Both the position numbers and the translations under genes were made by a program. A stretch of DNA of 64,000 nucleotides from Camelimonas lactis (GTDB lineage Bacteria; Pseudomonadota; Alphaproteobacteria; Rhizobiales; Beijerinckiaceae). Below, piece after piece: positions 1 to 7,300 of this stretch. The notes beneath the pieces were generated by a model. The model had not been told where the DNA came from and did not search any database. It saw nothing but the letters and a program-made list of their open reading frames with translations. The stretch is taken from NCBI RefSeq assembly GCF_004342915.1, contig NZ_SLWL01000001.1, forward strand, positions 620,001-684,000. Direction: 5' to 3'. Numbering within the stretch: the first letter of the stretch is position 1; each line of letters begins with the position of its first letter.

Positions 1-2
1 GC

Positions 3-725
3 CTGCTTGCCCATGACGCGGCGCCGGAGGCGGCCGACGCATATCCGCCGGCGTCCTGCAGCCTGTCCCGGGTAAGCCTGGCGGAGGCTGCCTCATGCCC
101 CCTGGTGGTGCTGGCCGCGCCGGTGGCGGCGACGGCCACGATCTGTCGGCAGATCGCCCCCTGGCTGCGCCCCGGGACGCTCGTTGTCGACGTGGGCTCG
201 GTGAAGGTGCAGCCGGTGGCCGACATGGTGGCCAATCTGCCGGCGCACGTGGAGATCGCCGGGCTGCACCCGCTGTTCGGGCCGCAGAGCGCCGCCGACG
301 GGCTGGCCGGGCTGCGGCTGGTGGTTTGCCCGGTGCGCGGGCGCCGGGTGTTCCGGCTGGCGGCGCTGCTGAAGGCCGGTTTTGGCCTGGAGACGCAATT
401 CGCCACCCCGGATGAGCACGACCGCGAGATGGCCATGGTGCAGGGCGTCACCCACATGGTGGCGCGGCTGGTGGCGTCGCTCGATGAACGCCCGACGCGC
501 ATGGCCACCCGCAGCTACGCGCTGCTGATGCAGGCGGTGGACATGGTGCGGCGCGACAATCCGGCGGTGTTCGACGCCATCGCCCTGCGCAATCCCTTTG
601 TCGCCGGCGTGCAGGAACAGTTCTTTGAAGCCGCCGTTGCGCTGCGCGACGATCTGGCGGCGCGGCGCGCGGCGTTGACGGATGTGGAGCCGCAGCCGTG
701 CGCGAGGGTGGCGGCGGCGTCCTGA
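3..725 (+). CDS. tyrA: Prephenate/arogenate dehydrogenase family protein, 5' end outside window
   Basis: The frame is open from the first bases, so the start lies upstream and about 240 residues are visible. The visible part begins inside the nucleotide-binding domain, with VLAAPV followed by VVDVGSVK, and continues with GLHPLFGPQS, the TyrA-family substrate motif with its conserved His. The later segment EHDREMAMVQGVTHMVAR matches the helical dimerisation domain. The family oxidises prephenate or arogenate in tyrosine synthesis in the cytoplasm, but the substrate cannot be told here. A GTG at 105 could be mistaken for the start, but homologous sequence continues upstream of it. The gene converges on the binding-protein gene that follows. 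Confidence 0.82.
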   Translation: MLAHDAAPEAADAYPPASCSLSRVSLAEAASCPLVVLAAPVAATATICRQIAPWLRPGTLVVDVGSVKVQPVADMVANLPAHVEIAGLHPLFGPQSAADGLAGLRLVVCPVRGRRVFRLAALLKAGFGLETQFATPDEHDREMAMVQGVTHMVARLVASLDERPTRMATRSYALLMQAVDMVRRDNPAVFDAIALRNPFVAGVQEQFFEAAVALRDDLAARRAALTDVEPQPCARVAAAS

Positions 726-733
726 GGCGGGAA

Positions 734-760
734 TGGAGCGCCGGTTTCCCTGGCGCTCCA
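734..760. terminator. Hairpin between convergent genes
   Basis: A perfect 9-bp inverted repeat (TGGAGCGCC, 9-nt loop, GGCGCTCCA) lies between the tyrA-like stop and the stop of the convergent binding-protein gene. No T-run follows on either strand, so it is only a candidate terminator or 3'-end stabilising stem. Confidence 0.35.
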
Positions 761-770
761 GCCCTGACGA

Positions 771-2021
771 TCAGGACAGCACCTTGATGCCGGTCCAGTC
801 GTCATTCTCATAGCGTGACAGCTCATAATTCCTGAGCGGCGCGTAATCCTCTGGCGTCGTGCTGAAATTGACGCCGGGCAGGTTGATGGGCGCGGTCATG
901 TCGGTGAGGTTGGTGGCCACCTTCAGCAGGTTATCCCGGGTGAGGTTGTCGCCGCACCGCTCCAGCATCTGGTGCAGCACGTTGGCCATGGAATAGCCGG
1001 CGAAGCCAAGGTTGTCGGTCCGGTCCAGATTGGGCAGATGGGCGTCCAGCAGGCTGAAATAGTCGATCACCGCCGGGTCGTTCTTCCAGCGTGGGCTGGA
1101 AATGCTGCGCACCGAGCGCAGCGCCAGCGCGCCTTCGCCGCCCTTTCCGGCGGGCTTGAGCAGCGAGATCGTTGCCGAGCCGCTGAGCAGGTACTGGTCC
1201 GGCCGCCAGCCGGTTTCCTGCACCTTGCGCAGCGACTGCGAGACGAATTTCCCGACGGTGAGATTGAGAAATACGCTGGCGTTCGTGCTCGCCAGCTTCA
1301 GCACCTGGGAGTCGGCGGTGGGGTCGGCGACTTCATAGCTGGCTTCCGCCACGATCATGGTTTTCGCCCTGTCGCCCAGCTCCTCCCTGAAGGCGGTCAG
1401 GTAATCCCGCCCCAGCTCGTCTACCTGGTGGAGAATGGCGATCCTGGCGTCGGGCTTGGTGGCCAGCAGGTGGCGCGCCAGCACCCGCGCCTCCGTGGAG
1501 TAAAGGGCGCTGCCAGGCGTCGTCCACGGGAATTCCCTGGGGTTGTTGAAGCGGGCGGCGCCAGTGCCGATCATCAGTTGCGGGATCTTGCGGCTGTTCA
1601 TGTAGCGCTGCACGGCGGCCTGGCAGGCGGTGCCGATGGAGCCGAAAGTGCCCAGCACGTGCTCGCTCTCGATCAGCCGCCGCGTCGCCTCCACCGTCTT
1701 GGGCGGGCTGTAGGCGTCGTCGAGGGCGATCAGCCGCACCTGGCGGCCATTCACGCCGCCCTTTTTGTTGAGCCGTTCGAAGTAGGCAAGCTGGACGCGG
1801 CCGGAGACGCCGATGTAGGAGGCGGGGCCGCTGAAGGGCAGGGTCTGGCCGATCCGCACCTCCCTGTCATCGGCGCCCGTATCATACTGGCCCTTTTGGG
1901 CGAGGGCGGGGGCGGCCAGGCCGCCAATGCCCGCGGCGGCGGCGACGCCGCCCAGGGCGGTGAGCCCGCCAAGGCGCAGCATGTCGCGGCGGGACGGTGT
2001 GGCGAACGTGTCCTTGTTCAT
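771..2021 (-). CDS. Branched-chain amino acid-type ABC substrate-binding protein (Peripla_BP_6 / LivK-like)
   Basis: This 416-residue periplasmic binding protein carries a Tat-like signal: SRRDMLRLGG near residue 10, then an Ala/Gly-rich stretch ending APALAQ near residue 42. The mature protein starts with REVRIGQTLPFSGP, the usual first strand of type I family members, followed by VNGRQVRLIALDDAYSP and a FGSIGTACQAAV loop typical of LivK-like proteins. Such proteins bind amino acids, amides or aromatic acids for HAAT-type importers. No LivHMGF genes are adjacent, so this is an orphan binding protein and its ligand is unknown. An 18-bp palindrome lies about 93 bp upstream of the start. Confidence 0.88.
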   Translation of the reverse strand: MNKDTFATPSRRDMLRLGGLTALGGVAAAAGIGGLAAPALAQKGQYDTGADDREVRIGQTLPFSGPASYIGVSGRVQLAYFERLNKKGGVNGRQVRLIALDDAYSPPKTVEATRRLIESEHVLGTFGSIGTACQAAVQRYMNSRKIPQLMIGTGAARFNNPREFPWTTPGSALYSTEARVLARHLLATKPDARIAILHQVDELGRDYLTAFREELGDRAKTMIVAEASYEVADPTADSQVLKLASTNASVFLNLTVGKFVSQSLRKVQETGWRPDQYLLSGSATISLLKPAGKGGEGALALRSVRSISSPRWKNDPAVIDYFSLLDAHLPNLDRTDNLGFAGYSMANVLHQMLERCGDNLTRDNLLKVATNLTDMTAPINLPGVNFSTTPEDYAPLRNYELSRYENDDWTGIKVLS

Positions 2022-2113
2022 CTGTTCCTCCTGGATGGACGCTCTTTGATCCGGGGCCCGGATTCGTCGTCTCGACAGGCAGGATAGGTGGCGGTGGCCA
2101 GCAGCGGCAATGA

Positions 2114-2131
2114 ATTTGTTATAACAAATTT
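2114..2131. promoter_or_regulatory. Perfect 18-bp palindrome, candidate operator
   Basis: AATTTGTTATAACAAATT is a perfect, AT-rich palindrome in GC-rich surroundings, about 93 bp upstream of the binding-protein start at 2021. Its form suits a dimeric GntR- or MarR-type repressor, but no regulator gene is adjacent. A related sequence sharing GTWATAACAA occurs at 9427-9445. Confidence 0.5.
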
Positions 2132-2165
2132 GAGGGCCGCGCCGGGGCAGGCCGCGCGGGCAAAG

Positions 2166-2199
2166 AAAAAGCCGGGTCGTCCTGGTGGACGGCCCGGCT
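2166..2199 (-). terminator. Rho-independent terminator of the acyl-CoA dehydrogenase gene
   Basis: Read on the minus strand, a 13-bp stem with one mismatch (AGCCGGGCCGTCC, 4-nt loop, GGACGACCCGGCT) is followed directly by five T. It lies 25 nt past the dehydrogenase stop codon. Confidence 0.82.
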
Positions 2200-2223
2200 G
2201 GTTACTGGTGGCCAGCGTGCGGA

Positions 2224-3375
2224 TCAGGCGTTCGCCGCTTCCTTCAGCAGGTTGCGGGCAATGATGAGCTGCTGCACCTGGCTGGTGCCCTCATAGAGGC
2301 GGAAGATGCGGACATCGCGATAGAAACGCTCCACCGCGTAGTCGCGGATGTAGCCGGAGCCGCCATGGATCTGCACGGCGCGATCGGCGACGCGGCCGAC
2401 CATTTCCGAGGCGAACAGCTTGCAGCACGAAGCCTCGGTGGCGACCGGCTCGCCGGCGTCGCGCTTCCTCGCTGCGTCGCGCACCATGCACAGGGCGGCG
2501 TAGGCTTCGGCCTTGCTGTCGGCGAGCATGGCCTGGATCAGCTGGAATTCGCCGATGGCCTGGCCGAACTGCTTGCGCTCGGAGGCGTAGCGGACGCTCT
2601 CCTCGATCAGGCGGCTGGCGACGCCGCAGCACAGGGCGGCGATGTGCAGGCGGCCCTTCTCAAGGGTTTTCATGGCGGTCTTGAAACCCTGGCCTTCCTT
2701 GCCGCCGATGATGTTGGCGGCCGGCACGCGGCAGTCCTCGAAGATCACATCATGGATGTGGGCGCCCTGCTGGCCCATCTTCTTCTCGGACTTGCCGATC
2801 TTGATGCCAGGCAGGTCAGCCGGAACGATGAAGGCCGAGATGCCGCCGGCGCCGGGGCCGCCGGTGCGGGCCATCAGCGTGAACATGCCGGCGCGGGCCG
2901 CATTGGTGATGAAGCGCTTGGAGCCGTTGACGACGTAATGATCGCCATCCTTGCGGGCGAGCGTGCGCACCGAGGCGGAGTCCGAACCGGCCTCTGGCTC
3001 GGTGAGGGCGAAGGAGGCCACGACCTCGCCGCTGGCGATCCTGGGCAGCCACTCTTTCTTCTGCTCCTCGGTGCCGTCGAGCACGATGCCCTGCGAGCCA
3101 ATGCCCACATTGGTGCCGATGGCCGAGCGGAACGCCGGCGAGGCGTGGCCAAGCAGGTAAACCACCTCGGCTTCCTCGGCCATGGTCAGGCCAAGCCCGC
3201 CGAACTCTTCCGGCGCGGACAGGCCATAGAGGCCAAGCTCACGCATTTCGGCGAGGATGTCTTCGGGAATCTCGTCGGTTTCGGCGACGCGCTCTTCGTT
3301 GGGGATCAGGCGCTCGCGGACGAAACGCTCAACAGTGTCAAGCAGTTGCCTGAAGGTTTCCGGTTCGAGCGCCAT
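2224..3375 (-). CDS. Acyl-CoA dehydrogenase
   Basis: This 383-residue FAD enzyme would introduce the alpha-beta double bond into acyl-CoA thioesters. The frame is open about 78 codons further upstream. The start was placed at ATG 3375 because GAGGGGAC precedes it at good spacing and family homology begins with MALEPETFRQL. Visible motifs are FALTEPEAGSDSASVRT (FAD and substrate binding), GGSGYIRDYAVERFYRDVR, and YEGTSQVQQ, whose Glu is the expected catalytic base. Length is normal for the family. It is transcribed alone and ends at a strong terminator. The MaoC, SDR and thiolase genes near 20-23 kb could supply later beta-oxidation steps, but the chain-length specificity is unknown. Confidence 0.93.
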   Translation of the reverse strand: MALEPETFRQLLDTVERFVRERLIPNEERVAETDEIPEDILAEMRELGLYGLSAPEEFGGLGLTMAEEAEVVYLLGHASPAFRSAIGTNVGIGSQGIVLDGTEEQKKEWLPRIASGEVVASFALTEPEAGSDSASVRTLARKDGDHYVVNGSKRFITNAARAGMFTLMARTGGPGAGGISAFIVPADLPGIKIGKSEKKMGQQGAHIHDVIFEDCRVPAANIIGGKEGQGFKTAMKTLEKGRLHIAALCCGVASRLIEESVRYASERKQFGQAIGEFQLIQAMLADSKAEAYAALCMVRDAARKRDAGEPVATEASCCKLFASEMVGRVADRAVQIHGGSGYIRDYAVERFYRDVRIFRLYEGTSQVQQLIIARNLLKEAANA

Positions 3376-3636
3376 AATGTCCCCTCTTCGTCGCGCGGCG
3401 GATCTGGTCGGTGGCTTCGCACAGGTTGCGAAAGCCATTTTCGCATCCCGTCCAGATAGCGCATTCCGGGGCATCGGCAAACGGGTTTTCTGACGGCCGG
3501 GGCTTTCGCAAACGCCCGCGGGCGGAGCGCGCCGGTCCGGCCACCGCCGGCGGCCTGCCATATGGTGAACCTGGACGAAAGCGCGCAGTTCGAAGCCGGT
3601 GGTAGGCATAAATTCGTTTCGGGACCAAAGGCGGGT

Positions 3637-3665
3637 CCATAAGAAAATTTCATATTTTCTTATGG
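3637..3665. promoter_or_regulatory. Perfect 12-bp inverted repeat upstream of the peptide genes
   Basis: CCATAAGAAAAT, a 5-nt spacer TTCAT, and ATTTTCTTATGG form a perfect inverted repeat. It ends 28 nt before the ATG of the first small peptide, in the 318-bp gap (3376-3693) that also holds the acyl-CoA dehydrogenase upstream region. No T-run follows, so an operator is more likely than a terminator. The second peptide pair has no copy of it. Confidence 0.5.
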
Positions 3666-3693
3666 GTTGTTTTCAAAATTACATGAGGTTGTG

Positions 3694-3891
3694 ATGAGAA
3701 TTTTGAATGCCTTTGTGGTGCTCCTTGTGACTTTCTGCGCTGTCGCCGCCACGGCGCCCGCGCGCGCCTGCGCGCTTTCCGCCGTATCCGGCGATTGCGA
3801 TGAGGCGTGCAGCACGATCGCGCCTGGCTGGCGGCATACGCTCTGCATCCTTGGCGCCACGCCGCCTGCCGCAGATGCGCCGGCGCGCTGA
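3694..3891 (+). CDS. Small exported four-cysteine peptide, type A, copy 1
   Basis: This 65-residue protein is not from a family I recognise. The ATG at 3694 is chosen because GAGG sits 5 nt upstream; an earlier in-frame ATG at 3667 lacks this. A signal peptide (NAFVVLLVTFCAVAATAPARA) should be cut at ARA, leaving about 40 residues. The mature part has four Cys spaced C-x8-C-x3-C-x11-C, with Trp at position 7 of the last interval (PGW), then CILGA. The same plan recurs in the three other peptides at 3994, 4821 and 5056. The Cys pattern suggests two disulfides in the periplasm or outside the cell. The residues before the first Cys (A-R-A) do not make a good lipobox. Function is unknown. Confidence 0.72.
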   Translation: MRILNAFVVLLVTFCAVAATAPARACALSAVSGDCDEACSTIAPGWRHTLCILGATPPAADAPAR

Positions 3892-3993
3892 AGCCGGCGA
3901 TCTGTTCCCCCCGATGTCCAGAAGGCGCGGCCACGTGGCGCGCCGCCTTGCGCTGGCGATACGACTCCCCGGCGATATTTTATGGAGAGACAC

Positions 3994-4203
3994 ATGAAGA
4001 AGCTGATGCGCGCGACGATGGTCGTGCTGACAATGGGGTGCGTCGCGGCTCCCTGGACCAGCGCCCAGGCCTGCATGATCCGCGGCGGCAGTAACATCGA
4101 ATGCATTGAAGCTTGCTATAAGGTCAGGAACTTCTGGGAGCAGATGCTTTGCTCGCTGGGGGCCGCGCCAGCTCCCCGGCCAGATCCGGAGGCAATGCGC
4201 TGA
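3994..4203 (+). CDS. Small exported four-cysteine peptide, type B, copy 1
   Basis: This 69-residue protein starts at ATG 3994, preceded by GGAG at 7-nt spacing; an in-frame ATG at 3982 overlaps that site and is less likely. The signal peptide runs to about residue 26 (ending SAQA). The mature part has C-x9-C-x3-C-x11-C with Trp at position 7 of the last interval (NFWEQ), then CSLGA and a Pro-rich tail. It lies 102 nt after the type A gene in the same direction, so the two are probably cotranscribed. It is clearly related to the type B copy at 5056 (shared NFWEQ, Cys spacing and leader) and more distantly to type A. Function is unknown. Confidence 0.72.
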   Translation: MKKLMRATMVVLTMGCVAAPWTSAQACMIRGGSNIECIEACYKVRNFWEQMLCSLGAAPAPRPDPEAMR

Positions 4204-4330
4204 CTCCTGACGCAATATCCGTTGATGCTGATCTGATATTACTCCGCGGAGCGACGCCGCAAGCCGTGCGCCGCTCCGCATCCACACCAGCCGGGCCGGC
4301 GCGGGTGGCAGGCGGCCGGCAGGTCGCCGC

Positions 4331-4735
4331 TGTTATTTTTCTGTTTTTTCTCCACCTTCCGCGCGCTCCCATGGGCCGAAATCAGCCAGGCCGCCGGCTT
4401 TTGGCGCGCCTTTGAAGTTTCCCCGGTTCGACCTGAAAATCGGGCGTCTCAAGCGTCGCCGGCGCGATGTCGTGGGGATCGACGACGAAGGATGCGGCTG
4501 GGGATGCAAAAGGCTTTTTCCAGCACGGCGGCGCTCACCGGAGCCAGGAACCTGCTGCACATAAAGGCCGGTCCCGGCGGGGCGGGCCGGTTGCGGACCC
4601 GTTTCCTGTCGCGATCGCCAGCTTCAGGAACGCATCGACCGCTTCTGGCTGGGCGCGCATGAAGGCGCCGGTGGCGTAGACGACGCCTGGCGCGTTCGGC
4701 AGGTCACGACGCAGGCCGCGTCCACATTTAGCGAT
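4331..4735 (-). pseudogene. Decayed 3' fragment of an SsuA-like ABC binding-protein gene
   Basis: This stretch matches the 3' third of the intact gene at 5402-6466 at the nucleotide level, but several indels break the frame. Recognisable pieces on the minus strand are LPNAPGVVYATGAFMRAQPE followed by AVDAFLKLAIAT, and, in other frames, IPTT and DFGPWER, all in the order seen in the intact protein. The 5' two-thirds are missing. It sits between the two peptide pairs exactly where the intact gene sits after the second pair, so it is the remnant of a tandem duplication that included the peptides. The rest of the 4204-4820 gap shows no gene. Confidence 0.85.
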
Positions 4736-4820
4736 CGTCAAAGTTCAGTTGTTGGGGCAATTAAAACAAGTGCGAAGAGGTACACGCATTTCCGCATAAA
4801 GTTAATTATGGGAGGGTTTG

Positions 4821-5018
4821 ATGAAATTCCCCGCTATTCTTTCGGCAATTCTGGCGATGACCAGCTTCGTCTTCGCGACAGCGCCTGCGCAGGCCTGCGC
4901 CGTCTCTGGCATGTCCGGCGATTGCGCGGCGGCGTGCAGTCATATCGAGCCCGGCTGGATGCACACGACCTGCATCATCAGCGCCAGGCCGCCGGCTGCG
5001 CATAAATCCGGGCGTTGA
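4821..5018 (+). CDS. Small exported four-cysteine peptide, type A, copy 2
   Basis: This 65-residue paralogue of the peptide at 3694 starts at ATG 4821 behind a strong GGGAGG site. The signal peptide ends TAPAQA near residue 26. The mature part keeps C-x8-C-x3-C-x11-C, the SGDC segment and PGW, with Trp again at position 7 of the last Cys interval. Only part of the residue sequence is conserved between the two type A copies, while length, Cys and Trp positions and the export signal are unchanged. That fits selection on the fold. The expected partner is the type B gene 37 nt downstream. Function is unknown. Confidence 0.73.
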   Translation: MKFPAILSAILAMTSFVFATAPAQACAVSGMSGDCAAACSHIEPGWMHTTCIISARPPAAHKSGR

Positions 5019-5055
5019 AGTCAGGCAGGTAGTCCCCTCGCAGATGGAGAAACAC

Positions 5056-5244
5056 ATGAACAAGCTGATCCGCGCAGGCGTGGCCGCGCTTGCGATGACC
5101 CTCGCCTTCTCGCCCTGGGCCGGCGCCCAGGCCTGCGCGTTCACTGGCGGCAACCAGGCCCAATGCGCCGTGCGTTGCCATAATGTGAGTAATTTCTGGG
5201 AACAGGCCGCATGCGCGCTTGGGGCAACGGCGCCTGCGGAGTGA
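5056..5244 (+). CDS. Small exported four-cysteine peptide, type B, copy 2
   Basis: This 62-residue protein starts at ATG 5056, behind the same GGAGAAACAC-type leader as copy 1. A second ATG 12 nt earlier (5044) mirrors the arrangement at 3982. The signal peptide ends GAQA near residue 26. The mature part has C-x9-C-x3-C-x11-C with NFWEQ and then CALGA. It lacks the longer Pro-rich tail of copy 1. It converges with the intact SsuA-like gene whose stop is at 5402; the 157-bp gap between them holds no clear terminator. Function is unknown. Confidence 0.73.
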   Translation: MNKLIRAGVAALAMTLAFSPWAGAQACAFTGGNQAQCAVRCHNVSNFWEQAACALGATAPAE

Positions 5245-5401
5245 CGCGCTGAATGCCAGGCGGCTCCGCGCGTTGCGGGGCCGCGCGATTGGTCGTCGTC
5301 CGTCCCTGCGGGTGCGGGCGGCGGGGCGCAGCGGCGTCGCAAAGGCTGCGGCGCCGCTGCACGTCATGTCCGGCTGGGCGAGGCGGCGGCTCGGGGGGGC
5401 G

Positions 5402-6466
5402 CTATTTTTTCCCGGCGCCGCCCTGCACGCGCTCCCACGGGCCGAAATCAAACAGGCCATCGGTTTTCGGCGCGCTTTTGAAGTCGCCGAGTTCGACCTG
5501 AAAATCGAGCATCTCGCGCGTGGTCGGCACGATGTCGTGGGGATCGACGACGAAGGACACGGCGGGGGAAGCAAGGGCTTTTTCCAGCACGGTGGTGCTC
5601 ACCAGGCCAGAGCCAAGGACCTGTTGCACATAAGGGGCCGCCTCGGCTGGCCGGTTGCGCACCAGTTCCGTGGCGCGGATCGCCAGCTTCAGGAGCGCAT
5701 CGACCGCTGCTGGCTGGGCGCGCATGAAGGCGCCGGTGGCGGCGTAGACCACACCCGGCGCGTTTGGCAGCATCTGTGGCGCCGTGGCGATGACCCGGGC
5801 GGCGGGGATGCGCTGCTGCACGATGGTTGCCGCCGGCTCCAGCACCTGGCCGCCGTCAATGGCGTTGGCCAGCAACGCCTGCTGCGTCGCCTCGATGCCC
5901 ATGGTGATGATCTCGAGATCGGTCGGGTCGACCCGGTTCTGCTTCAGCCAGTAGCGGAAGGCGGTGGTTGGCACGGCGCCGGGCGGCAGCGCGCCGATGC
6001 GGGCCGGTTTGCCGTTGGCCTTGCGGAAAGCCGCGAAAGCCTGAGCCGGATTGCCCTGGGCGTCCGCGAAAGCCTTCGCCAGCGGGCCGCCGGCGAGGAA
6101 CAGGGAGCCGCCGATGCCGCCGGCGGCGATGATCCGCACGTCGATGCCGCGCGAGAAGGCGACGGCCACCGGCGCGACGCCAATCGCCAGCACGTCGAGC
6201 GTGCCGGAGGCGAGGGCTGAAATGGCGGCGGGACCAGAATCGAATTTGGTGGCGGTGATGGCCAGCCCCGCGTCTTTGGCCCAGCCGGCCCTGTCGAGCA
6301 CATAAAAGGCGGAGGCGCCGATCACCGGCACATAGCCGACCCGCACCGGGACAGGCGCGGCGGCGCGGGCCGGGGCCGCGAACGGCAGGGCGGCGGCGCC
6401 GGCCAGGGCGCCAAGCGCCTGGCGGCGGGAAAAGCGGAGGGCGGAAATTCTGGCGCCTTCAGACAT
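5402..6466 (-). CDS. Nitrate/sulfonate/taurine-type ABC substrate-binding protein (SsuA/NMT1-like), copy 1
   Basis: This 354-residue periplasmic protein has a Tat-like signal (FSRRQALGALAG, ending ARAAA near residue 36). The mature start VRVGYVPVIGASAFYVLDRAG is typical of NMT1/SsuA-type proteins, and DSGPAAISALASGTLDVLAIG is the usual lobe-1 loop. The family binds sulfonates, nitrate, taurine or thiamine precursors; the ligand here is unknown. It lies 81 nt downstream of the ATPase gene on the same strand and is the last gene of the importer set. Its 3' part was duplicated and has decayed at 4331-4735. It shares TMGIEATQQALLANAIDG with the second binding protein at 8155 (PMGIDATQQALLAGAVDG), so the two are paralogues. 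Confidence 0.9.
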   Translation of the reverse strand: MSEGARISALRFSRRQALGALAGAAALPFAAPARAAAPVPVRVGYVPVIGASAFYVLDRAGWAKDAGLAITATKFDSGPAAISALASGTLDVLAIGVAPVAVAFSRGIDVRIIAAGGIGGSLFLAGGPLAKAFADAQGNPAQAFAAFRKANGKPARIGALPPGAVPTTAFRYWLKQNRVDPTDLEIITMGIEATQQALLANAIDGGQVLEPAATIVQQRIPAARVIATAPQMLPNAPGVVYAATGAFMRAQPAAVDALLKLAIRATELVRNRPAEAAPYVQQVLGSGLVSTTVLEKALASPAVSFVVDPHDIVPTTREMLDFQVELGDFKSAPKTDGLFDFGPWERVQGGAGKK

Positions 6467-6547
6467 GATGTCTCCTTTCCCTCAGGGATAAATGGCCCGC
6501 AAGGGACACATGGCAATTCGCGGCCGCCGTCGCCGGCGCGCCCCTGG

Positions 6548-7300
6548 TCACAACGCGGCGGAATCCGCCGCCAGGTCGGAGCGCAGCCGGCGGATGATCG
6601 CCTGCAATTCCGGATCGCTGCGGCGGCGCGGGCGCGGCGCCGTCACCTCGATCGACGAGCGCACCTCACCGGGCGCGCCGACAATGGCGATGACCCGGTC
6701 GGCCAGATAGACCGCCTCGTCCATGTCGTGGGTGACGAACAGGATGGTGCGCTCGGTCGCCTGCCACACCCGCAGCAGTTCGTTCTGCAAATTCTCGCGG
6801 GTGATGGCGTCGAGGGCGGAGAATGGCTCATCCATCAGCAGGATGTCCGAGCCGGCCGCCAGCGCGCGGGCGAGGGCGACGCGCTGGCGCTGACCGCCGG
6901 ACAGCTGGTGCGGCCAGCGTTCGGCCAGATTGTCGAGGCCGACGAATTCCAGCGCCTCATGGGCGCGTTTGCGCCGCTCGGCCCGCGAGACGCCGGGATG
7001 CTCCAGACCGAAGGCGACATTGCTGACCACCTTGCGCCACGGCAGCAGCCGCGCGTCCTGGAACACCAGCGCCGCCGGCACGGGGCCTGGCCGCGTGTTG
7101 AGCTTCACCGAACCGCTGCTGGCCTTGGCGAGGCCGATCATGACGCGCAGCAGGGTCGATTTGCCGACGCCGGAGGGGCCGACGATGGCGACAAACTCGC
7201 CCCGGCGCACCTGCAGGTCGAGCCCGCGCAGCACTTCCGTCTTGCGGCCGTTCTGCTCGAATGTCAGGCCGAGGCCGCGGATGTCGATTATGGTTTCCAT
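6548..7300 (-). CDS. ABC importer ATPase, nitrate/sulfonate/taurine type (SsuB/TauB-like)
   Basis: This 250-residue ATPase starts at ATG 7300 (METIIDIRG); longer upstream frame is shadow. It has Walker A GPSGVGKST, Q-loop VFQDARLLPW, signature LSGGQRQRVALARAL, Walker B ILLMDEPFSALD and H-loop FVTHDMDEAVYLADR, so all catalytic motifs are intact. The DARLLPW motif is characteristic of this importer class. The start overlaps the 3' end of the permease gene by 13 bp, indicating translational coupling. It powers uptake through the permease at 7288, with ligand delivered by one or both adjacent binding proteins. Confidence 0.95.
   Translation of the reverse strand: METIIDIRGLGLTFEQNGRKTEVLRGLDLQVRRGEFVAIVGPSGVGKSTLLRVMIGLAKASSGSVKLNTRPGPVPAALVFQDARLLPWRKVVSNVAFGLEHPGVSRAERRKRAHEALEFVGLDNLAERWPHQLSGGQRQRVALARALAAGSDILLMDEPFSALDAITRENLQNELLRVWQATERTILFVTHDMDEAVYLADRVIAIVGAPGEVRSSIEVTAPRPRRRSDPELQAIIRRLRSDLAADSAAL

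Noticed and set aside
4331-4735. Independent small genes on the minus strand
   Set aside because: The open frames here are pieces of a frameshifted copy of the SsuA-like gene and have no start signals of their own.
3694-5244. The small peptides as lipoproteins
   Set aside because: The residues before the first mature Cys (ARA or AQA) lack the hydrophobic -3 position of a lipobox; signal peptidase I cleavage fits better.
3694-5244. The small peptides as a bacteriocin or modified-peptide locus
   Set aside because: They have Sec signals rather than double-Gly leaders, and no modification, protease-exporter or immunity gene is adjacent.
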